Origin: Acidobacteriota bacterium
GTDB lineage: Bacteria > Acidobacteriota > Thermoanaerobaculia > Multivoradales > SZUA-115
Length of the DNA: 64,000 nt
Assembly: GCA_024277255.1 (NCBI GenBank)
Contig: JAJRVQ010000088.1
Location: forward strand, 1-64,000
Reading direction: 5' to 3'
The notes beneath the pieces were generated by a model that did not search any database, was not told the origin of the DNA, and worked only from the letters and a program-made list of their open reading frames with translations. This document shows, one piece after another, positions 8,434 to 17,155 of this stretch. Every line of letters starts with the position of its first letter. Position 1 is the stretch's first letter. Both the position numbers and the translations under genes were made by a program.

Positions 8434-9158
8434 CCTACCGCTCGCGGCACCGGGGGCTCGGCCCGCGGAGCGGAATCGACCTTCTGATCCAACTCCACCC
8501 GGCCGTCGCGCAGATGGATCTGGCGCTGCGCCCGTGCCGCCACCGCCGGATCGTGAGTGACCAGCACCAGCGTCGAACCACCGCTGCGGCGCAGATCCGC
8601 CAGCAGGTCGAGCACCCGCGCACCGGAGGCGCTGTCAAGGTTGCCGGTCGGTTCGTCGGCGAGCAGAATCGGCGGTTGGGCGGCAAAGGCACGGGCGAGG
8701 GCCACCCGCTGCTGTTCGCCGCCGGAGAGCTGCGACGGGTAGTGATGACCGCGCTCGCTCAAGCCGACCGAAGCCAGGAGTTCGTCGGCACGACGGCCGG
8801 GGCGCCTCTCGCCCAGCAGTTCGAGCGGCAAGCGGACATTCTCCTGCGCGGTCATGTTGCCCAGCAGTTGAAAGGACTGGAAGACAAACCCGATCTTGTG
8901 CCGGCGCAGCAGGGCGAGCCGGTCCTCCGACAGGCCGGAGATCTCCTCACCGTCGATCCACACCTCGCCCGAGGTGGGGCGGTCGAGACCCGCGATCAGT
9001 CCGAGCAGAGTCGACTTGCCACTGCCCGACGGACCGAGAATGGCGACCGACTCACCGGCTTCGATGCGCAGATCGACGCCCTCGAGGATGGTCAACATCC
9101 TCTCGCCCGAAGGCAGACGTTTGCACAGCTGGCGAAGCTCGATTTGGGGTGAAGGCAC
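8430..9158 (-). CDS. ybbA: ABC transporter ATP-binding protein, YbbA-like
   Basis: A GTG at 9158 gives 242 residues, the usual family length, beginning just ahead of [14 protein letters not shown]. The same frame is open further upstream but that part is Arg-rich, non-conserved and runs into the divergent esterase gene. Walker A is [10 protein letters not shown], the signature is [12 protein letters not shown], Walker B is [12 protein letters not shown], and the H-loop is LVTHDP. It energises the YbbP-like permease with which it shares an ATGA overlap. No clear ribosome binding site precedes the chosen start, so the exact start is uncertain. Confidence 0.88.
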   Translation of the reverse strand: MPSPQIELRQLCKRLPSGERMLTILEGVDLRIEAGESVAILGPSGSGKSTLLGLIAGLDRPTSGEVWIDGEEISGLSEDRLALLRRHKIGFVFQSFQLLGNMTAQENVRLPLELLGERRPGRRADELLASVGLSERGHHYPSQLSGGEQQRVALARAFAAQPPILLADEPTGNLDSASGARVLDLLADLRRSGGSTLVLVTHDPAVAARAQRQIHLRDGRVELDQKVDSAPRAEPPVPRAVG

Positions 9159-9356
9159 GGCTGAGTAGAGAGCTGAGTCGAAAGCTGCGTAGAAAGGGGT
9201 GCTCAATATGGAAGTGGTGAGACGGACCCGAAAGTCCGCGCCGAGGGTAACACCCCGCCGCCGTCGGTTATTTCGCCCCCTGGTGAACCACGGACGCTGG
9301 CCAGGGTCAAAGTTACAGCGGCAACCGAGCCGAACCGCTGAGCGTACAATCGGCCC

Positions 9357-10067
9357 ATGCGAAGAGCCCTTACCTTGTGTCTGCTGCTCACTCTCGCCGG
9401 CTGCAGCGGCGGCCCGGCCACCCCGGGGGAGACAGGTGGAGAGTCCTCGCCCGCCCTGGGAGTCACTCCTCCGCCTCCGGCGCAAGGCCAGGCCGAGATC
9501 TCCCACCAGCAGGAGGAGAGGTCAACGACAGTGCTCTTTCTCGGCGACAGCCTCTCCGCCGGCTTTGGACTGGCGAGCGAGGAGGCATTCCCCGCTCTCG
9601 TCGCCAAGGTGCTCGCTGAGCAGCGTATCGCCATCCAGGTGATCAACGCCGGGGTCAGCGGCGATACCTCCGCCGGTGGCCTGGCCCGACTCGACTGGCT
9701 GTTGCGACAACAGCCGGACGTGGTGGTGATCGAACTCGGCGGCAACGATGGGTTGCGCGGCTTGGATACCGAGGTCACCGAACAGAACCTGCGCCGGATC
9801 ATCCTGCGCAGCCGGGCAGCGGGCACCCAGGTCCTTCTCGCCGGCATGCAGATGCCGCCCAACTACGGTGTGGACTACCAGCGCCGCTTCGCGGCTCTCT
9901 ACCCCAAGCTGGCCGCGGAACTCGCCGTCCCCTTGATCCCCTTTCTTCTCGAAGGGGTCGGCGGCGACCCAGCCCTCAACCAACCCGACGGCATCCACCC
10001 CACCGCCGCCGGTCAGAAAATCGTCGCCCAGACGGTCGCCCGCCACCTGGCGAAGCTGCTCCAGTAG
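9357..10067 (+). CDS. tesA: TesA-like GDSL esterase/lysophospholipase, lipoprotein
   Basis: This 236-residue SGNH hydrolase has all blocks present: FLGDSLSAGFGL with nucleophile Ser65, SGDT, ELGGND with Asn130, and QPDGIHPTAAG with Asp211 and His214. Unlike periplasmic TesA of enterics, it begins with a lipoprotein signal ending LAGC (Cys16) and a Pro/Gly linker to residue 55, so it should be membrane anchored. It likely hydrolyses acyl thioesters, lysophospholipids or other esters. It is divergent from ybbA-ybbP, a conserved arrangement implying joint work on envelope lipids. Confidence 0.92.
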   Translation: MRRALTLCLLLTLAGCSGGPATPGETGGESSPALGVTPPPPAQGQAEISHQQEERSTTVLFLGDSLSAGFGLASEEAFPALVAKVLAEQRIAIQVINAGVSGDTSAGGLARLDWLLRQQPDVVVIELGGNDGLRGLDTEVTEQNLRRIILRSRAAGTQVLLAGMQMPPNYGVDYQRRFAALYPKLAAELAVPLIPFLLEGVGGDPALNQPDGIHPTAAGQKIVAQTVARHLAKLLQ

Positions 10068-10116
10068 CCCGTCGCGTAGCACTGCTGTCCCACTGACAAT
10101 GATTCCGCTCTGTCTT

Positions 10117-10146
10117 CGTAGGGGCGCGATTCATCGCGCCCCTACG
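10117..10146. repeat. Perfect 14-bp inverted repeat (REP-like) after tesA
   Basis: CGTAGGGGCGCGAT and its exact reverse complement are separated by 2 bases. A related unit with GTAGGGGCGC and a GGGCGCAGC stem occurs at 58745-58768. Such GTAGGGGCGC palindromes are a common dispersed intergenic repeat type; here it could also end tesA transcription. Confidence 0.75.
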
Positions 10147-10221
10147 AATCCAAGCGACTGAGTGTCCGCGGTTTGCTCCCTCAATGGTGGCCCACCACCC
10201 ACCTTGCCGCCCCCGCCCCGC

Positions 10222-10256
10222 TTGACACCACCGCTCAAGTTTGCCACACTATACAC
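10222..10256 (+). promoter_or_regulatory. Promoter/operator region of the VapBC pair
   Basis: A consensus -35 TTGACA at 10222-10227 is followed at 17 bases by CACACT and at 22 bases by TATACA, immediately before the antitoxin ATG at 10257. The near absence of a leader and of a ribosome binding site suggests leaderless or nearly leaderless transcription. The GTGTATAGTGTGG character on the other strand is typical of autoregulated antitoxin operators. Confidence 0.45.
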
Positions 10257-10478
10257 ATGAAACGCACAAATCTTGTGTTAGACGAGACTCTCCTAGCCGA
10301 AGCTGTGAAGTTGAGCGGCGAGCGCACCTTCTCAGCGACCGTCGCAAGAGCGTTGGAAGACTACGTGCGCCGCGCCAAGGCGCGGCAGATCCTCGATCTA
10401 CGCGGCTCCGGGATCTGGCAAGGGGAACTGACCTCGATGCGGACCGACGCAGCCACGCAACGGATCGACCGGCCGTGA
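10257..10478 (+). CDS. VapB-type antitoxin, ribbon-helix-helix
   Basis: The ATG at 10257 gives 73 residues. The start MKRTNLVLDETLLAEAVKL is the strand and first helix seen in VapB antitoxins of the type that begin M-x-R-T-N-[IL]-x-[LI]-D. The C-terminal part (LDLRGSGIWQGELTSMRTD) is the toxin-neutralising tail. The stop overlaps the GTG start of the PIN toxin (GTGA), which is normal for these operons. It should bind the toxin and repress the shared promoter. Confidence 0.85.
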   Translation: MKRTNLVLDETLLAEAVKLSGERTFSATVARALEDYVRRAKARQILDLRGSGIWQGELTSMRTDAATQRIDRP

Positions 10479-10870
10479 TTCTGGTCGACACCTCGGTGTG
10501 GATCGAACACTTTCGCCCCCACTCCCAGTTTGACCTAGAACAGGCGGTCGATTTCGACGACATCGTCACTTGCCTGCCGGTGATTCAGGAGGTGCTCCAA
10601 GGGATCGACGACCAGCGAGCCTTCCTGCGCGTTCAGCAGGCGATGCAGGCCATGCCACGGGTCGAATCAACCCTCGGCGCCGAGGTGTACGGGGTGGCGA
10701 TCGACCTCTACCGGCGGGCGCGGCGAGCGGGACTCACCATCCGTTCGGCGACCGATTGCTTGATCGCCGCCTGCGCGCTGCGCAGCTCGCTTATGATCTT
10801 GCATCAAGACCGCGATTACCCGGCCCTGGCCCGCATCGCGCCACTCGACGAAAGAGAGATCCACTCTTGA
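10475..10870 (+). CDS. VapC-type PIN-domain ribonuclease toxin
   Basis: The GTG start at 10475 overlaps the antitoxin stop and gives 131 residues. PIN-domain acidic residues are in place: Asp5 in LVDTSVWIEHF, Glu39 in VIQEVLQG, Asp94 in SATDCLIAA, and Asp112/Asp114 in HQDRDY. These coordinate Mg2+ for RNA cleavage, in known cases of tRNA or rRNA. The upstream antitoxin neutralises it. Nothing suggests inactivation. Confidence 0.9.
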   Translation: MILVDTSVWIEHFRPHSQFDLEQAVDFDDIVTCLPVIQEVLQGIDDQRAFLRVQQAMQAMPRVESTLGAEVYGVAIDLYRRARRAGLTIRSATDCLIAACALRSSLMILHQDRDYPALARIAPLDEREIHS

Positions 10871-10925
10871 CGGCGGCACGCGGGCTCGACGGGCTGCCAC
10901 AACGGCCGAATCAGGGAGCTGACTC

Positions 10926-12635
10926 ATGCGCCACGCCTCTCGCCTCCACCCGTTCCACCTCCTCCTCACGCTCGCGGTGATCCTCCCTGGCCTCACCGCC
11001 TGCACGCCGGCGGCCAAAGTCGAGCCCGCAGATCTGGTGCTGCGCGGCGGCAAGATCGTCACCCTGGAAGAGGGTCAGCCGCAAGTGGCGGCGCTGGCCG
11101 CTCGCGGCGGGGAGATCGTCGCCCTGGGTAGCGATGGCGAGATCGAGCCGCTGATCGGCGAGGCGACTCGGGTCGTCGATCTCGACGGTGCCTTGGCGGT
11201 ACCGGGTTTGATCGAGGGCCATGGCCATTTCTTGGGCATCGGGCTGGCCCGCATGCAGCTCAACCTGATGGCCACCGAGAGCTGGGAAGAGATCGTGTCG
11301 ATGGTCGAAGAGGCGGTCGCCAAGGCCAAACCCGGCGCCTGGATCGAAGGCCGAGGCTGGCACCAGGAGAAATGGACATCGCCTCCCCAGCCCAACCTCG
11401 ATGGCCTGCCGATCCACCACTCGCTCTCCGCCGTCTCCCCCGACAACCCGGTGGTGCTGCGTCATGCCAGCGGCCACGCCCTGTTCGCCAACGCTCGCGC
11501 CATGGAGCTGGCCGGAATCTCACCGGCGACCCTCGCGCCCGAGGGCGGCGAGATCGTACGCAGCGGCGGCGGCGAGGCGATCGGTTACTTCCGCGAGACG
11601 GCGATGGACTTGGTCGCCCGCCAGGGTGAGCCCAACGAGGCCGAACTGCGCCGCATGGTCGAGCTGGCGAGCGAGGAGTGTCTGAGCAAGGGCATTACCA
11701 GCTTCCAAGACGCCGGCTCGTCGATAGAGACCATCCACCTGCTCCAGCAGATGGCGACGGAAGGAAAACTCCCCCTGCGTCTGTGGATAATGATCCTTGA
11801 TTCCAACCCCAACATCGCCGCCGCTCTGCCCGCCATCAAGGTGACCGGTGCCGGCGATGAACGGCTGAGTGTCGGCGGCATCAAACACTGGATCGACGGC
11901 GCCCTCGGCGCCCATGGTGCCTGGTTGCTCGCACCCTACAGCGACTTGCCCACCTCGACCGGTCTCAACACAACGCCGATCGAGACCATCGAAGAAAGCG
12001 CGCGGATCGCGGTCGAACATGGTCTGCAGCTCTGCGTGCACGCCATCGGTGATCGCGCCAACCGCGAGACCCTGGACATCTTCGAGCGCAGTCTCGCCGC
12101 GCAACCCGACCCCGCCGCCCTGCGCTGGCGCATCGAGCATGCCCAGCACCTCGACCCGGCCGACATCCCCCGCTTCGCCGCCCTCGGCGTGATCGCCTCG
12201 ATGCAGGCGGTCCACTGCACCTCCGACGGACCTTGGGTACCCGAGCGCCTCGGCGACGAACGATCCGCCGCAGGTGCCTACCTGTGGCGCACCTTGATCG
12301 ACAGCGGCGCCGTGGTCACCAACGGTACCGACGCGCCGGTCGAAGATGTCGATCCCATCCCGAACTTCTACTCCGCCGTAACCCGCCGCATGTCCAACGG
12401 CGAGTTCTTCTACCCCGACCAGCGGATGACGCGTCAGGAAGCTCTGCGCGCCTACACCGCCAACAACGCCTACGCTGTCTTCGAGGAAGACCGCAAGGGA
12501 ACCCTCGCGCTGGGCAAACTCGCCGATGTGACGGTTCTCTCGCGCGATATTCTCACCATCCCGGAAGAAGAGATCCTCGACACCACCGTGCTCTACACCA
12601 TCGTCGGCGGCGAAATCGCCTACGCGGCGCAGTAG
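10926..12635 (+). CDS. Amidohydrolase-3 family lipoprotein (YtcJ-like)
   Basis: The 569-residue protein has a lipoprotein signal ending LTAC (Cys26). The mature enzyme has the amidohydrolase barrel with metal ligands GHGH (His99, His101) and a later HAIGDRANRETLDIF segment. It also contains WRIEHAQHLDPADIP, the TDAPVEDVDP block and the closing composite beta-sandwich ending in YTIVGGEIAY. This matches exoenzyme-regulatory AepA/YtcJ-type metal-dependent hydrolases of about 550 residues. The natural substrate is unknown for the family. GGGAG precedes the ATG. It stands alone after the VapBC pair. Confidence 0.88.
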   Translation: MRHASRLHPFHLLLTLAVILPGLTACTPAAKVEPADLVLRGGKIVTLEEGQPQVAALAARGGEIVALGSDGEIEPLIGEATRVVDLDGALAVPGLIEGHGHFLGIGLARMQLNLMATESWEEIVSMVEEAVAKAKPGAWIEGRGWHQEKWTSPPQPNLDGLPIHHSLSAVSPDNPVVLRHASGHALFANARAMELAGISPATLAPEGGEIVRSGGGEAIGYFRETAMDLVARQGEPNEAELRRMVELASEECLSKGITSFQDAGSSIETIHLLQQMATEGKLPLRLWIMILDSNPNIAAALPAIKVTGAGDERLSVGGIKHWIDGALGAHGAWLLAPYSDLPTSTGLNTTPIETIEESARIAVEHGLQLCVHAIGDRANRETLDIFERSLAAQPDPAALRWRIEHAQHLDPADIPRFAALGVIASMQAVHCTSDGPWVPERLGDERSAAGAYLWRTLIDSGAVVTNGTDAPVEDVDPIPNFYSAVTRRMSNGEFFYPDQRMTRQEALRAYTANNAYAVFEEDRKGTLALGKLADVTVLSRDILTIPEEEILDTTVLYTIVGGEIAYAAQ

Positions 12636-12746
12636 GAGATTTGATGAAACGTCCGACAGAGATGCTGACGGGAGTACGATAAGATCAACTGACCTTCCTA
12701 CACTTTGACCCTATAGAACTCGGACAATCCAAAGCTCGGAGCACGG

Positions 12747-14345
12747 GTGAAAATCTCTCCCGCAGCCTTGATCGGGCCCTATCGACTGGTGGAGAACCTT
12801 GGTGTCGTGCCGCGCGGCAAGGCCTATCGCGCCATCGATGCGCGCAGCGAGCTCGAAGTAGTTCTCAAGGTGATCCCAACTTCGGTGATCGCCCGTGTCG
12901 AGGAGCCCGAGCCCGGTGTCTCCTGGCAATCGATGATCAGCGAGATGCGGCAGCTGACCCGCATCGACCGCAACGGCATCGTCTCCGTGTACGAGGTCAT
13001 CGAAGACGAGGATGGCATCACTCTCGCCTTCGCACCCGCCGACGGGCTGACCTTGCGTGCCCATCTGGCCGGTGGAACCCGTATCGACCGCACGACCCTC
13101 ATCGCCTGGATCGGCCGTCTCCTCGACCTCCTCGCCGAGGCGCACGCCCAGGAGATCCTCCATCGCCACCTCGGTGAGGACTCCGTGCGCATCGACCGCC
13201 ACGGCCAACTGCACCTCGCTGACTTCGGGTTGACCCAGTTGGAGTTCGACCGCGTCCTACAGCCACCGCCCGAATTGCAGGAGGGTGGTTTCCACAGCCC
13301 AGCGAGCGACGTCTACCAACTCGCCGCCCTGCTCCACCGCCTGGCCGCAGGCCACCTCCGCGACACCGTCGGCGCGGTAGCTCTCGCCCCCACGGATCCG
13401 CTGCTGAGCCTGTTCGAAAAGGCGATGCGCGAAGCTCCTGAAGATCGCTACCTCGACGCTGGGGAGATGCAGATCGCTCTGCGTGAGGTGACCGAAGACA
13501 CCACCGCCCATCCCGCCCCTCAAACGCTACCGGCCCGGGGACCGGTGCCGGCAGAAGAGGCGCTGGCGGCTCTAAGAGCGGCCCCACAACTCAGAAGGCC
13601 ACCCCCACGGGACGGACGAGAGTTCGAAACACGCCTCACTGACATCTCTTCACTAACACTCTCCCCACCGCCTCCGACAGCCGCTCACCGGCACAAGAGC
13701 GCTGCCGGTAGACCACCCACCGCCCGACCCCGGCGGCGCCTCATCTACGTCGTGGCTCTAATCCTCGCGGCGCTAGCCTGCGGCGCCGCGGTAGCCCGTT
13801 GGCTGATCCGCCATCCACCGTCGATCGACGACACTCCGATCTCCATAGCACCGCAGGAGCGATCACCCTCTGCCGAGTCGCCTCCCGACGCGGCCAGTTC
13901 CCAACCTGCTTCCCGTACCGGGGCGGCACAGCGCGCCGCTACGGCAGTCGACGCCCTACCTGGGCCCAACCCCGCCTTCGTCGACCGCCAGCTGATCGCC
14001 GCCCGCGACCTGATCTTGGCTGACGACGACGAAGCAGCCGGCACCCTGCTCGAAGAGCTGCTGCTCTCTCCCGACCTCGCCGATCCACTCCCGGTCCTCG
14101 ATGCACTCGCCAGCTTCTACCTGCGTACCGACCGGCCGCGCAAAGCCGGCAAGATCCTCGAGCGAGCGCTGGAGATCGAGCCCAACACCGAACGGCACTA
14201 CCAACTTGGATTGAGCCAGGCGGCCCAGGGCGACATCCCCGGCGCACTGACCACGCTACGCCAGGCACTCGCCTCGGACCCGACCTCCGAGAACGTGATC
14301 ACCGTCATCGACTATCTCGAATCCGGTCAATACCGCCACCCATAG
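12747..14345 (+). CDS. Kinase-like transmembrane protein lacking the catalytic Asp (probable pseudokinase) with C-terminal TPR
   Basis: The GTG at 12747, with GGAG upstream, gives 532 residues. Residues 10-245 are a Ser/Thr kinase fold: Lys41 (LKVIP), Glu65 (ISEMRQL) and the DFG triad (LADFGLTQ, Asp159) are kept. The catalytic loop reads HRHLGEDSV instead of HRDLKPxNV, so the catalytic Asp, Lys and Asn are all replaced. The Gly-rich loop (NLGVVPRGKAYRA) is also degenerate. A Pro-rich linker precedes one membrane segment (about 333-353, IYVVALILAALACGAAVARW). A further Ala/Pro linker leads to two or three TPR-like repeats (about 415-525). The likely role is an ATP-binding scaffold or sensor rather than an active kinase. 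Confidence 0.85.
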   Translation: MKISPAALIGPYRLVENLGVVPRGKAYRAIDARSELEVVLKVIPTSVIARVEEPEPGVSWQSMISEMRQLTRIDRNGIVSVYEVIEDEDGITLAFAPADGLTLRAHLAGGTRIDRTTLIAWIGRLLDLLAEAHAQEILHRHLGEDSVRIDRHGQLHLADFGLTQLEFDRVLQPPPELQEGGFHSPASDVYQLAALLHRLAAGHLRDTVGAVALAPTDPLLSLFEKAMREAPEDRYLDAGEMQIALREVTEDTTAHPAPQTLPARGPVPAEEALAALRAAPQLRRPPPRDGREFETRLTDISSLTLSPPPPTAAHRHKSAAGRPPTARPRRRLIYVVALILAALACGAAVARWLIRHPPSIDDTPISIAPQERSPSAESPPDAASSQPASRTGAAQRAATAVDALPGPNPAFVDRQLIAARDLILADDDEAAGTLLEELLLSPDLADPLPVLDALASFYLRTDRPRKAGKILERALEIEPNTERHYQLGLSQAAQGDIPGALTTLRQALASDPTSENVITVIDYLESGQYRHP

Positions 14346-14401
14346 CTGACTCAGCCCAGCGAGTCTCTCACCGAGGGTCGGGGAGCGGGTATCCTCCTCC
14401 C

Positions 14402-16987
14402 GTGTCTACCGCCGACCCCACCGAGACCACCCGCTGCGGCACCGCACTGTGGCCGCTGACCGCCGCCGAGATCGCCAGCTTGGCGGATGGCCGGCTCCTG
14501 CGCGGCGCCGAGGTTCTCGGCCATCGGGTGATCACCGACTCCAGAACTCCTGCTCGACACGGGGATGTCTTCTTCGGCCTTACTGGACCCCATTTCGACG
14601 GCGGCCGGTTCGCCCTAGCTGCGCTCAACGCCGGCGCCACCATCGCCGTGGTCCGTCCCGAGGTCGCCGCATTGCTCGCCGACAGCGCGCCAACCGGCAC
14701 CGCCGTGATCGCCGTTGAACAGCCGCTGGCGGCATTGCAGGCCCTCGCCGCCGAAGCCCGCCGGTCTTTCACCGGAACGCTGGTCGCCATCGCCGGCAGC
14801 GAGGGCAAGACGACGGTCAAGGAGCAGCTGGTCGCCGCGCTGGCGGGCGAGCGCCGCCTCTATGCCAGCCCCCGGTCGTACAACTCGCAGGTCGGCGTGG
14901 CGCTCTCCCTCCTCATGCTCGACCGGCGCGCCGAGGTGGCGATCATCGAGTGCGGCGTCAGCCAGCCCGGCGAGATGGATCGGCTGGAGACGATGGTCCG
15001 CCCGGATCACGGCCTGCTGACCCGCGTCGGCGAAGCCCACCTCGAAGGCTTCGGCAGCCGCAACGCCGTCGCGGTGGAACAGAGCCGGCTGTTTCGCCGC
15101 CTGCGATCCGGCGCCTGGATCTTGACCTCCGGCGGCGAGGCGGTGGGGCGGGGTGCCCTGGCGACAGCCAGTGGCCGAATCTTGACCGTCGGCGGCGATG
15201 GCAGTCCGGACTTCACCTTCACGGCGGCGCGCGACGGCGAAGCGGCCAGGATCGAGCGCGACGGCGAATCCGTCAGCCTGCCACTCGCTGGCGGTAGCCG
15301 GCAGACGATCGCCCGACAACTCATCGAGAATGGCGCCCTGGCGGCGGCAGCGGCCCTCCTCCTCGGCGCCACGCCGGCAGCCATCGAGCGCGGGCTGGAA
15401 AGCTGGCGGCCGGCCTCGATGCGGCTCGAAATGTCGACCATGCCGAGCGGAGTTCTGCTCATCAACGACGGCTACACGGCCGATGCGACGAGCGCCGAGG
15501 CAGCCTTGGCTACGCTGGCCGGCGAGCACGCGCCGGCGACGCAAGCGGTCGCCATCCTCGGCGGCATGGCGCACCTGGGCGAGTTGGGTGGCGAGTCGCA
15601 CAGGCAGGTGGGAAGGCGGTTGTGGGAGTTGGGGATCGACCGACTGATCGGGGTGGGCGATGGAGGTGCCGAGATCGCCCAAGCCGCGGCACGGGCCGGC
15701 ATGCCGGAGCCGAAGATCCACACTGTCGCCGATCTTCCCGCAGCGGCACTCCTGGTGGAACAGCACTGCCGCAGCGGAGACCGGGTTCTGCTCAAGGCAA
15801 GCCGGCCGTTGCGCCTGGAACGGGCCGCTCACCTCCTCTTCGCTTCGCTGCCTCCGGCCCGCCTCTACGTCGATCTCGATGCCCTGCTCGCCAACTATCG
15901 CCGGATCCGGCACCACCTCGGGGAAGGAGTCGCCATCATGGCGGTGGTCAAGTCCTTCGGCTACGGCCTCGACGCCGCGCCCCTGGCACGCACGCTGCTC
16001 GCCGCCGGTCTCGACTATCTGGCCGTCGCCTATCCGGACGAGGGGGTTCGGCTACGCGACCGCGGCATCAAAGCTCCGATCCTGGTGCAGAACATCCTGG
16101 AGCAGGAGATCGAGAAGGTGGTGCGCTACGGGCTGACGGCGCAGGTCTCGGACAGGGCACAGATCGACTGGCTCGATGCCGAAGGCGAACGGCTTGGAAC
16201 CTGCATCAGCGTTCACCTCAAGATCGATAGCGGCATGAGCCGCGCCGGAGCCTTCCCCGAAGATGCGCCGCAGCTGGCCCGAGCCCTGGCCGAAGCGCGG
16301 TGGCTGGAGTTCGAGGGACTGATGACCCATCTCTCCAGCGCCGACGACGCCGCGGGCGACGCCCACACCCACCAGCAGCTGCGCCGTTTCGACGCCGTAC
16401 GCCGGCAACTGGCCGAAGCCGGACATCGACCACGCTGGATCCACGCCGCCAACAGCGCCGCGATTCAGCGTTTTGAGACGGCGCGATACACCATGGTGCG
16501 CGCCGGCCTCGCCCTCTGGGGCTACAGCCGCCCGATCACGGCCGCCGACGAAGCTCCCTCGCCCATCGTCCAACAACCGATACTGCGCCTGGTGACCCGC
16601 ATCGTCTCGATCAAGAAGGTGCCCGCTGGCCGCGGCGTCGGCTACGGCCTCACCTACGAGACACCCGCCGACGGGGGCGAGCGCACCATCGCGGTCGTCG
16701 CCATCGGCTACGGCGACGGCTACCCCTGGTCGCTTTCCAACCGAGGCTGGATGGCCGTCCACGGGCAGCGCTGCCCGGTGGTTGGCCGCGTCTGCATCGA
16801 TGTCACCATGATCGACGTCACCACGATCGACGGTGCCGTCCAAGCCGGCGATGAGGTCGTCGTCTTCGGTCCCGAACAGGATGAGCCATCGCTCCTCGAA
16901 CTCGCCGAGAAGGCCGGCACCATCCCCTACGAGATGCTCACCCGAATCTCCCCCCGCGTGCGGCGGATCTTCCGCAGTAGCCACTAG
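14402..16987 (+). CDS. Bifunctional MurF ligase / alanine racemase
   Basis: The 861-residue fusion acts in peptidoglycan precursor synthesis. Residues 1 to about 480 are MurF (UDP-MurNAc-tripeptide:D-Ala-D-Ala ligase), with P-loop IAGSEGKTT (Lys136), the YNSQVGVALSLL motif and ECGVSQPGEM. Residues from about 490 are alanine racemase: RLYVDLDALLANYRRIR, PLP lysine at 517 in MAVVKSFGYG, KIDSGMSRAG, and VGYGLTY with the second catalytic Tyr. The fusion supplies D-Ala and uses the dipeptide in one polypeptide; Ddl is still needed and is not in the window. Such fusions are known mainly from Bacteroidetes. The start is GTG without a clear ribosome binding site, so it could be a little further in. 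Confidence 0.92.
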   Translation: MSTADPTETTRCGTALWPLTAAEIASLADGRLLRGAEVLGHRVITDSRTPARHGDVFFGLTGPHFDGGRFALAALNAGATIAVVRPEVAALLADSAPTGTAVIAVEQPLAALQALAAEARRSFTGTLVAIAGSEGKTTVKEQLVAALAGERRLYASPRSYNSQVGVALSLLMLDRRAEVAIIECGVSQPGEMDRLETMVRPDHGLLTRVGEAHLEGFGSRNAVAVEQSRLFRRLRSGAWILTSGGEAVGRGALATASGRILTVGGDGSPDFTFTAARDGEAARIERDGESVSLPLAGGSRQTIARQLIENGALAAAAALLLGATPAAIERGLESWRPASMRLEMSTMPSGVLLINDGYTADATSAEAALATLAGEHAPATQAVAILGGMAHLGELGGESHRQVGRRLWELGIDRLIGVGDGGAEIAQAAARAGMPEPKIHTVADLPAAALLVEQHCRSGDRVLLKASRPLRLERAAHLLFASLPPARLYVDLDALLANYRRIRHHLGEGVAIMAVVKSFGYGLDAAPLARTLLAAGLDYLAVAYPDEGVRLRDRGIKAPILVQNILEQEIEKVVRYGLTAQVSDRAQIDWLDAEGERLGTCISVHLKIDSGMSRAGAFPEDAPQLARALAEARWLEFEGLMTHLSSADDAAGDAHTHQQLRRFDAVRRQLAEAGHRPRWIHAANSAAIQRFETARYTMVRAGLALWGYSRPITAADEAPSPIVQQPILRLVTRIVSIKKVPAGRGVGYGLTYETPADGGERTIAVVAIGYGDGYPWSLSNRGWMAVHGQRCPVVGRVCIDVTMIDVTTIDGAVQAGDEVVVFGPEQDEPSLLELAEKAGTIPYEMLTRISPRVRRIFRSSH

Positions 16988-17085
16988 AGATCCGGCCGGG
17001 CCTCTAGCAGCCCTTTCTGCTCACCGATTTCGCTACGAGACGCGGTGAGTGGCCCCATCGCGAGCCAAACTCGACTGGACACGTC

Positions 17086-17103
17086 TGTAACTTTTCGCCC
17101 CGC
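17086..17103 (+). promoter_or_regulatory. Motif shared with the region upstream of the vWA gene
   Basis: TGTAACTTTTCGCCCCGC here differs at 3 of 18 positions from TGTAACGTTTCGTGCCGC at 42180-42197. Both lie upstream of operons for large exported proteins, 53 and 136 nt before the respective starts. It could be a common activator site or part of a promoter; the evidence is only the similarity. Confidence 0.3.
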
Positions 17104-17155
17104 TTTCGCCCGGTACTAGTTGCTCGCACGATCAACTCTATGTGCCGGAGGGAAT

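Noticed and set aside
9159..9506. Longer N-terminus for the YbbA-like ATPase
   Set aside because: The extra 116 residues are Arg/Gly-rich, overlap the divergent tesA gene and go beyond the family length of about 230-240.
12644..12682. 12-codon ORF before the pseudokinase gene
   Set aside because: It is too short, with only a weak GGAG, and is not linked to the next start.
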